DNA from: JBOFBH01 sp051657715
GTDB lineage: Bacteria; Actinomycetota; Actinomycetes; Actinomycetales; Angustibacteraceae
Direction of reading: 5' to 3'
Length of the DNA: 64,000 nt
Assembly (NCBI GenBank): GCA_051657715.1
Contig: JBOFLF010000035.1
Span: 1-64,000, forward strand
Shown piece after piece: positions 49,590 to 56,285 of this stretch (within the stretch, counting starts at the first letter, position 1; each line of letters opens with the position of its first letter). The notes under the pieces were generated by a model. The model made no database searches. It was not told the DNA's origin and saw nothing but the letters and a program-made list of their open reading frames with translations. The translations under genes were made by a program, and so were the position numbers.

Positions 49590-50588
49590 GTGACGTCTGC
49601 ACCCGCCCCCCCGCTCGCTCCAGCCCCAGACCCGGCAGCTGCGCAACCGGCCACCGGCACGCCGCCCCGTCGTCGGCCTCGTCCGCGGTTCACGCCCTGG
49701 CTGCTGGATGGTGCGGCCGTGCTCTGCGGTGTCGTCGGCAGCGGTGCCCTGTCGGTCACGGCAGATCCTGGCTGGGTCCTGGTCCAGCTGATCGGGTGCG
49801 CCCTGCTCCCGCTTGGCACCGGTGCCCGGCGCTGGCTCGTGACGGTGTTCGGGTTGTGCGGCGTCGGGTTGGTCCTCGGGCTGGGCGGGGCCATCGTGGC
49901 CACCTCGTCGTGGCAGAGCGCGGACCGCCTGGCGTGGGGCCGCGCCGTGCTGGCAGTGACAGCGGTCTGCGTTCTCACCGCGGTGTCCCGGGCGCGGCTT
50001 CGTCGGCTTCACTCCGAGCTGGTCGACGCCAAGCTGTCTGTCGACGACGCCTCGGTGCACGATCCTTTGACCGGGCTGCCCAACCGCAAGGGCCTGGCCA
50101 TGCTGTCCCGGCAGATCCTGGAGTCGGCCCGACGTCGGGGCGACGCTGTCTATTGCATGTACCTGAACGTGGACGGCCTCGCCCGGGTCAACGACGAGCT
50201 GGGCAGACAGTCCGGTGATGCCGTGCTGACCATGGTGGGTCAGTCGCTGGACCGGTCGACCCGGGCGACCGACGCGGTGGCTCGGGTCGGTGCCGACGAG
50301 TTCGTCGTGATCGGGCCGGGCACCGGTCTGGCACCGCAGGAGATCGAACGCCGGGTGCGCACTCGGTGCGTCGAGCAGGCCGCGGTCCCCGCTGCTGTGT
50401 GGCCGGCTCGAGTCAGCGCCGGGGGGGCCGTCCTCGAGCCGTGGGACGACGGGGACATCGACACGCTGCTGGACCAGGCGCGCCGCGAGCTGCACCTGCG
50501 ACGCACCGTCCGGCGCGAGGCCGCCGTCGCGCCGTACCGTCCGATGCGCCACGACCCCAGCCCGCGCCCCCCGGAACCGCGGCGCTGA
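49590..50588 (+). CDS. Membrane GGDEF-domain protein, probably catalytically degenerate
   Basis: GTG at 49590 is the best placed start; the longer frame upstream runs through the operator region. Of 332 residues, the first 170 hold a Pro-rich start and four membrane helices, then a GGDEF domain beginning DPLTGLPNRKGLAML. The active-site loop reads GADEF (about 235) instead of GGDEF. The metal-binding stretch DxDxFK is LNVDGLA, so the first Asp is Asn and the Lys is missing. It may therefore bind GTP or c-di-GMP without making c-di-GMP. It lies divergent to amylase and upstream of leuS. Confidence 0.8.
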   Translation: MTSAPAPPLAPAPDPAAAQPATGTPPRRRPRPRFTPWLLDGAAVLCGVVGSGALSVTADPGWVLVQLIGCALLPLGTGARRWLVTVFGLCGVGLVLGLGGAIVATSSWQSADRLAWGRAVLAVTAVCVLTAVSRARLRRLHSELVDAKLSVDDASVHDPLTGLPNRKGLAMLSRQILESARRRGDAVYCMYLNVDGLARVNDELGRQSGDAVLTMVGQSLDRSTRATDAVARVGADEFVVIGPGTGLAPQEIERRVRTRCVEQAAVPAAVWPARVSAGGAVLEPWDDGDIDTLLDQARRELHLRRTVRREAAVAPYRPMRHDPSPRPPEPRR

Positions 50589-50620
50589 TCGCCCCCGAGT
50601 CGTGGCCGCCGCAACAGGGC

Positions 50621-50733
50621 TACTATGACGCTGTGTGATCCGTCCCGATCCTCGCCCGGCCGCGCTGATTCTCGAGCACCGGTGCATCCGCCGGGCGCGT
50701 CAGCGCGGCAGACCCCTCCGATGTGAGGGGTCT
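50621..50733 (+). promoter_or_regulatory. leuS promoter and leader with attenuator-like hairpin
   Basis: A TACTAT -10 candidate lies at 50621-50626. About 85 bases downstream is the hairpin AGACCCCTC (50710-50718), 6-base loop, GAGGGGTCT (50725-50733), followed by TCGTCTGT. It stands 65 bases before the leuS start. A short frame, GTG 50682 to TGA 50724, ends inside the hairpin loop. This could be attenuation of leuS; no T-box consensus is recognised. Confidence 0.5.
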
Positions 50734-50797
50734 TCGTCTGTCGGGCCGGCGGCAGGACGCCTGGTGGATCGAGGACCAGTGGATCAAGGAGAGCGTG

Positions 50798-53700
50798 ATG
50801 ACGACCGACCCCGCCCTGTCGTCGGCGACGGCCCCCGAGCGCCCTGCTGATCCGGCTGGCGGTCTCGTGGGCTTTCCGGGTGGCCCAGATGGGGCGGATG
50901 GTCCGGGGCCGGGTGGTGCGGATGGCGAGGCGCCGCCGCACCGGTACACCGCCGCGCTGGCCGGGAGGATCGAGCGAGCGTGGCAGGACCACTGGGAGGC
51001 CGCGGGCACCTTCGCGGCGCCCAACCCGTCCGGGCCGTGGGCCGACCCGGACGCGGTAGCCGGGCGCGAGAAGCTCTATGTGCTGGACATGTTCCCCTAC
51101 CCGTCGGGGCAGGGCCTGCACGTCGGCCATCCGCTGGGTTACATCGGCACCGACGTCTACGGCCGATACCAGCGCATGTGCGGCCGGAACGTCCTGCACG
51201 CCCTGGGGTACGACGCGTTCGGGCTGCCGGCCGAGCAGTACGCGGTGCGCACCGGGCAGCATCCACGGAAGACCACCGAGGACAACATCGCCACTATGCG
51301 CCGGCAGTTGCGTCGCCTGGGCCTGGCCCACGACCCGCGCCGGTCGCCAGCGACCACCGACGTGAACTTCTACCGGTGGACGCAGTGGATGTTCCTGAGG
51401 ATCTGGGACTCCTGGTACGACGAGCAGGCGGACGGCGGCCGTGGCCGCGCCCGGCCGATCGCCGACCTGGCCGCGCGGTTCGCGGACGGCACCCGACCGG
51501 TGCCGGGTGGTCGGGCGTGGTCGGAGCTGGACGCTGGGCAGCGGCGCGACGTGCTGGACGGGTTCCGGCTCGCGTTCGTGACAGATGCCCCGGTGAACTG
51601 GTGTCCCGGGCTGGGCACGGTGCTGTCCAATGAGGAGGTCACCAACGACGGTCGCAGCGAGCGCGGCAACTTTCCGGTCTTCACCCGGAACCTGCGCCAG
51701 TGGATGATGCGGATCAGTTCCTACGCCGACCGGTTGCTCGACGACCTGGACCGGCTGGACTGGCCGGAGCCGGTCAAGCTCATGCAGCGCAACTGGATCG
51801 GCCGCAGCGAAGGGGCACGGATCCGCTTCCCGATCGCTGCCGGCGCCACGCCCGGCAACGCGTCAGCTGGCTCCGGGCCTGCTGGTGTCGGGTCTGCCGG
51901 TGTCGGGTCTGCTGGCGACATAGCGGACGACGTGAAGGTCGAGGTGGCGGCGGTCGAGGTGTTCACCACCAGGCCGGACACGGTGTTCGGCGCCACCTTC
52001 ATGGTGCTGGCGCCCGAGCACCCGCTGCTGGACCGGGTGGCGCCGCCCACCTGGCCGGTCGGCACCCGTCCGGCGTGGACGGGAGGCCACGATGATCCGG
52101 TCTCGGCGATCGGTGAGTACCGTCGCCAGACGGCGACCCGCAGCGACCTGGAGCGGCAGAGCGAGGGCCGGGACAAGACCGGGGTGTTCGCCGGGGTGTT
52201 CGTCACCAACCCGGTGGACGGGCGCCAGATCCCGGTGTTCGTCGCCGACTACGTGCTGATGGGCTACGGCACCGGCGCGGTCATGGCCGTCCCCGGGCAG
52301 GACGAGCGGGACTGGGAGTTCGCCGAACGCTTTGAGCTGCCGATCATCCGGACCGTCCAGCCCCCGCCGGACTGGCCCGGTGGTGCGTTCACCGGAGAAG
52401 GTCCGGCGATCAACTCGACCAGCGCACAGCTCAGCCTGGACGGTCTGGACGTCACCACCGCCAAGCGCCGGACCACGCAATGGTTGCAGCGCAACGGATC
52501 TGGCAGGGCGGAGGTGACGTACAAGCTGCGGGACTGGTTGTTCAGCAGGCAGCGGTACTGGGGTGAGCCGTTCCCGGTGGTGTACGACGAGCACGGTCGG
52601 GTGCACGCGGTTCCGGACGATCAGCTCCCGGTCGAGCTGCCGGACGTCCCGGACTACGCGCCGCGGACCTTCGACCCGCAGGACGCCGACTCCGAGCCGG
52701 AGCCGCCGCTGGGGCGGGTTCCGGAGTGGGTGGAGGTCGAGCTGGACCTGGGCGACGGGCCACGTCGGTATCGACGAGAGACCAACACCATGCCCAACTG
52801 GGCTGGTTCCTGCTGGTACTTCCTGCGGTACCTGGACCCGGCCAACACTGAGACGTTCTGCGACCCGGCCAACGAGGCGTACTGGATGGGTCCACGCCAG
52901 CGCCAGGCCGGCAGTGCGGACTCTGCTTCGTCGAACCCTGCTGGGGCGGCCCCTCCTGCGGTGTCGGATCCTGCGGTGTCGGATCCTGCGGTGTCGGATC
53001 CTGCGGTGTCGGATCCTGCGGTGTCGGACCCGGGGGGGGTGGACCTCTACGTCGGCGGGGTCGAACACGCCGTGCTGCACCTGCTGTACGCCCGGTTCTG
53101 GCACAAGGTGCTGCACGACCTGGGGCACGTGTCCAGCGAGGAGCCGTTCCGCCGGTACTTCGGTCAGGGCATGGTCCAGGCGTACGCCTACCGGGACTCC
53201 CGCGGGCAGGTCGTCCCGGCCGCCGAGGTGGTCGAGGAGCCGGCCGGCGGCTGGACGTGGCAGGGGCAGCCGGTCACCCGTGAGCACGGCAAGATGGGCA
53301 AGTCGCTGAACAACGTCGTCACGCCCGACCAGATGTACGAGCAGTACGGCGCGGACACCTTCCGGGTGTACGAGATGTCGATGGGGCCGCTGGACGTGTC
53401 CCGGCCGTGGGAGACCCGGGCGGCCGTGGGGTCGCAGCGGTTCTTGCAACGCTTGTGGCGCAACGTGGTCGATGAGGGCACCGGTGCGGTGACGGTCACC
53501 GCCGACCCGCCGGACCCGGCCACCATGCGGGTGTTGCATCGGACCATCGCGGCGGTTGCCGAGGACTACGCGCAGCTGCGGTTCAACACGGCGGTAGCCC
53601 GGTTGATCGAGCTGAACAACCACCTGACCAGGGTGTCGCCGGTGCCGGCCACGGCAGCCGAGTCGCTGGTCCTGATGCTGGCGCCGCTGGCCCCGCACAT

Positions 53701-53980
53701 CGCGGAGGAGCTATGGCGTCGCCTGGGTCACCACGAGTCCCTGGCGTACCAGCCGTTCCCACAGCCGGATCCGGCCTACCTGGTGGAGGAGTCGGTGACC
53801 TGCGTCGTCCAGGTGCAGGGCAAGGTGCGAGCCCGGTTGCAGGTTTCCCCCTCAGCCACCGAGCAGGAGCTCCGGGAGCTGGCGCTGGCCAGCGACAAGG
53901 TGGTCGCGTCGCTGGCCGGTCGCCCGGTGCGGACGATGGTGATCCGGCCGCCGAAGCTGGTGAACGTCGTCCCCGGCTAG
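50798..53980 (+). CDS. leuS: Leucyl-tRNA synthetase with low-complexity insertions
   Basis: ATG at 50798 has AAGGAG 6 bases ahead; GTG 50795 is too close. The 1060-residue protein contains the HIGH motif as HVGHPLG in PYPSGQGLHVGHPLG (about 99-113), the CP1 editing domain (TTRPDTVFGATFMVLAPEHP), and the KMSKS loop as KMGKS (about 832). It charges tRNA-Leu. It is about 100 residues longer than I expect for an actinobacterial LeuRS. Two inserts explain this: Ala/Gly/Ser/Val repeats near residues 355-376 and a (Val-Ser-Asp-Pro-Ala)n insert near 720-745 in the catalytic domain, both encoded by 15-bp repeats. Confidence 0.96.
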   Translation: MTTDPALSSATAPERPADPAGGLVGFPGGPDGADGPGPGGADGEAPPHRYTAALAGRIERAWQDHWEAAGTFAAPNPSGPWADPDAVAGREKLYVLDMFPYPSGQGLHVGHPLGYIGTDVYGRYQRMCGRNVLHALGYDAFGLPAEQYAVRTGQHPRKTTEDNIATMRRQLRRLGLAHDPRRSPATTDVNFYRWTQWMFLRIWDSWYDEQADGGRGRARPIADLAARFADGTRPVPGGRAWSELDAGQRRDVLDGFRLAFVTDAPVNWCPGLGTVLSNEEVTNDGRSERGNFPVFTRNLRQWMMRISSYADRLLDDLDRLDWPEPVKLMQRNWIGRSEGARIRFPIAAGATPGNASAGSGPAGVGSAGVGSAGDIADDVKVEVAAVEVFTTRPDTVFGATFMVLAPEHPLLDRVAPPTWPVGTRPAWTGGHDDPVSAIGEYRRQTATRSDLERQSEGRDKTGVFAGVFVTNPVDGRQIPVFVADYVLMGYGTGAVMAVPGQDERDWEFAERFELPIIRTVQPPPDWPGGAFTGEGPAINSTSAQLSLDGLDVTTAKRRTTQWLQRNGSGRAEVTYKLRDWLFSRQRYWGEPFPVVYDEHGRVHAVPDDQLPVELPDVPDYAPRTFDPQDADSEPEPPLGRVPEWVEVELDLGDGPRRYRRETNTMPNWAGSCWYFLRYLDPANTETFCDPANEAYWMGPRQRQAGSADSASSNPAGAAPPAVSDPAVSDPAVSDPAVSDPAVSDPGGVDLYVGGVEHAVLHLLYARFWHKVLHDLGHVSSEEPFRRYFGQGMVQAYAYRDSRGQVVPAAEVVEEPAGGWTWQGQPVTREHGKMGKSLNNVVTPDQMYEQYGADTFRVYEMSMGPLDVSRPWETRAAVGSQRFLQRLWRNVVDEGTGAVTVTADPPDPATMRVLHRTIAAVAEDYAQLRFNTAVARLIELNNHLTRVSPVPATAAESLVLMLAPLAPHIAEELWRRLGHHESLAYQPFPQPDPAYLVEESVTCVVQVQGKVRARLQVSPSATEQELRELALASDKVVASLAGRPVRTMVIRPPKLVNVVPG
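52961..53033 (+). repeat. 15-bp tandem repeat inside leuS
   Basis: Four exact copies of GTGTCGGATCCTGCG starting at 52961, 52976, 52991 and 53006, plus a diverged partial copy at 53021. In frame it encodes Val-Ser-Asp-Pro-Ala. A related two-copy 15-bp repeat (GCTGGTGTCGGGTCT type) lies near 51880-51910. Confidence 0.95.
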
Positions 53981-54049
53981 TCCCACCCGGCGCTCAGCGC
54001 GCGTGTCGCCGGTGCTGACCTGCCGGCCTCCCACTGTCAAAGGACTCAC

Positions 54050-55078
54050 GTGCCGTTCGCCGTCGTCACCGACTCCACCGCCAGCCTGGCCGCTGACGAG
54101 GTCGCCCGCTCGGGGGTCCTGGTGGTGCCGCTGCAGGTGCTGATTGGTGATCAGCCGTACGCCGAGGGGGTCGACCTCGCGCCGGCCGAGGTGGCTGAGG
54201 CGCTGCGGACGGGCCGCCGCGTGCTGACGTCCCGCCCCACGCCGCAGGCTTTCCTGGACGCCTACGCCACGGCCGCGGAGCGTGGTGCGAACGCCGTGGT
54301 GTCGGTCCATCTGGCGGCGGCGATGTCCGGGACGATCGAGTCGGCGGTGCTCGCTGCCCGGCAGGCGCCGATACCGGTCGAGGTGGTGGACTCGGCGTCC
54401 GTGGGGCTCGGCTTGGGGTTCTTGGTGCGAGACGCGGTTCGGGCGGCCCACCGCGGCCAGGACGCGGCGGTGGCCGCGCGCGGCCTGCGGATCCGCGCGG
54501 GCGGGTCGGTCGGGTTCTTCGCCGTCACCAGCCTCGACCACCTCCGGCGTGGTGGCCGGATCGGCGGCTCGGCGGCGGCCCTCAGGTCCACAGTGCCACC
54601 AACGGCGGTGTCGTCAACGGCGGTGTCGTCAACGGCGGTGTGCTCGGCGGCTTTACCTTCTGCCGCGGTGCCCGCCGTGGCTTTACCTTCTACGGCGGTG
54701 CCTGCGGCGGCGGTGACGTCGAGCGTGTTGACGTCCGCTGCCGTGCTGGTGCTCCGGCACGGCGCGATCGAACCGGTGGAGCGGGTGCGGACCGCTGGCC
54801 GGGCAGCGGCCCGATTGGTCGAGCTGGTGGACCATGCTGCGATCCGGGCGGATCGCGTAGTGCCGTCCAGCGATCGCGGCGGGTCGTCCGTCGCCGAGGT
54901 GGCCGTGCATCACCTGGACACGCCGGAGCGTGCCCAGGCCCTCGCCAGGTCGATCGAAGGACGGCTGAACCGGCGGGTCCCGGTAGCTACGGTCGGCGCG
55001 GTCGCCGGAGCGCACGCCGGGCCGGGACTGCTCGCGGTGGTCGTCGTCCCTCCCGGGGGTGGCCTGGAGGGGTCTTAG
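54050..55078 (+). CDS. DegV-family (fatty-acid-binding) protein with Ala/Val/Ser insertion
   Basis: GTG at 54050 follows AAAGGA; 342 residues. DegV features are VVTDSTASLAADEV at the start, VPLQVLIGD, LTSRPTPQAFLDAY, VVSVHLAAAMSGTIESA and SLDHLRRGGRIGGSAAAL. Family members bind a fatty acid and, in some Gram-positives, deliver it to a kinase (FakB role). Residues about 180-226 are a low-complexity insert (repeats of Ser-Ser-Thr-Ala-Val and Pro-Ala-Val) exactly where the family usually passes from AAALLG into the next strand. It is downstream of leuS, as commonly seen in actinobacteria. Confidence 0.88.
   Translation: MPFAVVTDSTASLAADEVARSGVLVVPLQVLIGDQPYAEGVDLAPAEVAEALRTGRRVLTSRPTPQAFLDAYATAAERGANAVVSVHLAAAMSGTIESAVLAARQAPIPVEVVDSASVGLGLGFLVRDAVRAAHRGQDAAVAARGLRIRAGGSVGFFAVTSLDHLRRGGRIGGSAAALRSTVPPTAVSSTAVSSTAVCSAALPSAAVPAVALPSTAVPAAAVTSSVLTSAAVLVLRHGAIEPVERVRTAGRAAARLVELVDHAAIRADRVVPSSDRGGSSVAEVAVHHLDTPERAQALARSIEGRLNRRVPVATVGAVAGAHAGPGLLAVVVVPPGGGLEGS
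54596..54716 (+). repeat. 15-bp and related repeats inside the degV-like gene
   Basis: Starts with copies of ACGGCGGTGTCGTCA (15 bp, about 54602-54640), then diverged GCTTTACCTTCT-containing copies. In frame it is an Ala/Val/Ser/Thr tract of about 40 residues. Confidence 0.8.
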
Positions 55079-55211
55079 GTCGGCCGTGATGGGACTCCTG
55101 CGCACGGTCCGAACAAGCGCTGGCGCTCCACAGCCCAGCTGACCATCCCGTTGTCCCCAGGGGACGCCGGTCCAGCGCCTCTCGTGGTCGTCCGCCCCTA
55201 GCGTCCCATCC

Positions 55212-56285
55212 GTGCGCGAGGAGCCAACGTGGAGCGAGGGCCGGCAAGAGGATCGGGGCAGCGGCGTCCCGAGACATCCCCTCGCTCGGTCCAGGCACGA
55301 CTTGGTCAGCCGCGACCCGGCCGGCCGCGATCTGACGGGCCGCGATCTGACGGGCCGCGATCTGACGGGCCGTACCTTGATCGGCCGCGATCCGACCGCA
55401 TCCGGCCCGACCGCATCCGGCCCAATCGGGATCGCCCGGGCTGGTCCCGATCGGATCAGCCTCGGCCGGGCCAGTTCTGAGCGAGCCGGCCTCGGCCGGG
55501 CCAGGGTGCGGTCGCATCGGCCGGGGTGGCGTGCCCGGTGCGACGGCGCGATGGTGGCGATGGCCGTCCGTACCGGGGTCAGCCCACGAGCGGTCGCCGG
55601 GTTCTTTGTCATCGCCGTCGCGGTTTTGGCGGTACTGGGCGTGCGTATGGCGGTCGCGCACCGCAGCGCCACGCCGATCCCGATCGTTCCGGTCTTCACG
55701 GACGGGGCGGCCGCTGATTCTCCTGGGCCAGGGCGGCCGACGTCGATCGGCGGCGGATCGCCGAGGCCTGCCGCGGTGCCGGGTGTGTCCCCGGCCGCGG
55801 TCTCGACGAGTGTTCCCGGGGCCAGCGCCGGGGCGGTGTGGGTGCATGTCGTCGGCCAGGTCGCGCGTCCGGGCGTGGTCCGGCTTCCCCTGGGTTCTCG
55901 AGTTCGGGACGCTGTGCGTGCTGCCGGGGGCGCTGGTCGCCGAGCCGACCTGGAGGCCATCAACCTGGCTCGACCACTGGTGGATGGTGAGCAGGTGGTG
56001 GTGCCTCGGCCAGGGCAGCTGCCCGTGGCCGCGGGCTCGACGCCTGGCACGCCACCATCAGGCGGTGCCGCGGGGACTGCTCTGAGTGGCGGCTCGGTGG
56101 TGGACCTCAACTCGGCGAGCGCGGAGCAGCTGGAGGAGCTGCCTGGTGTCGGGCCGGTGCTGGCCCAGCGCATCGTCCAGTGGCGGACCGATCACGGGCA
56201 CTTCACCGCCGTTGATGAACTCGGTGAGGTGAGCGGGATCGGTGAGGCGATCCTGGAGCAGCTGCGTCCGCTGGTCCGGGTATGA
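55212..56285 (+). CDS. comEA: ComEA: DNA-binding competence protein with SLBB and helix-hairpin-helix domains
   Basis: GTG at 55212 gives 357 residues. A later start (for example the Met before VAMAVRTG) would remove the long basic, repeat-containing tail (GRDLTGRDLTGRDLTGR). After one membrane helix (AVAGFFVIAVAVLAVLGVRM) and a Pro/Ser linker come an SLBB domain (VWVHVVGQVARPGVVRLPLG) and a C-terminal HhH pair (DLNSASAEQLEELPGVGPVL, ELGEVSGIGEAILEQL). It binds incoming double-stranded DNA at the outer membrane face. It overlaps comEC by 4 bases. Confidence 0.92.
   Translation: MREEPTWSEGRQEDRGSGVPRHPLARSRHDLVSRDPAGRDLTGRDLTGRDLTGRTLIGRDPTASGPTASGPIGIARAGPDRISLGRASSERAGLGRARVRSHRPGWRARCDGAMVAMAVRTGVSPRAVAGFFVIAVAVLAVLGVRMAVAHRSATPIPIVPVFTDGAAADSPGPGRPTSIGGGSPRPAAVPGVSPAAVSTSVPGASAGAVWVHVVGQVARPGVVRLPLGSRVRDAVRAAGGAGRRADLEAINLARPLVDGEQVVVPRPGQLPVAAGSTPGTPPSGGAAGTALSGGSVVDLNSASAEQLEELPGVGPVLAQRIVQWRTDHGHFTAVDELGEVSGIGEAILEQLRPLVRV
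55326..55375 (+). repeat. 15-bp tandem repeat in comEA
   Basis: Three consecutive copies of a GGGCCGCGATCTGAC-type unit, encoding Gly-Arg-Asp-Leu-Thr in the cytoplasmic tail. Confidence 0.9.

Noticed and set aside
50621..50797. T-box riboswitch for leuS
   Set aside because: I could not find the conserved T-box antiterminator sequence or a specifier stem; only a simple hairpin is supported.
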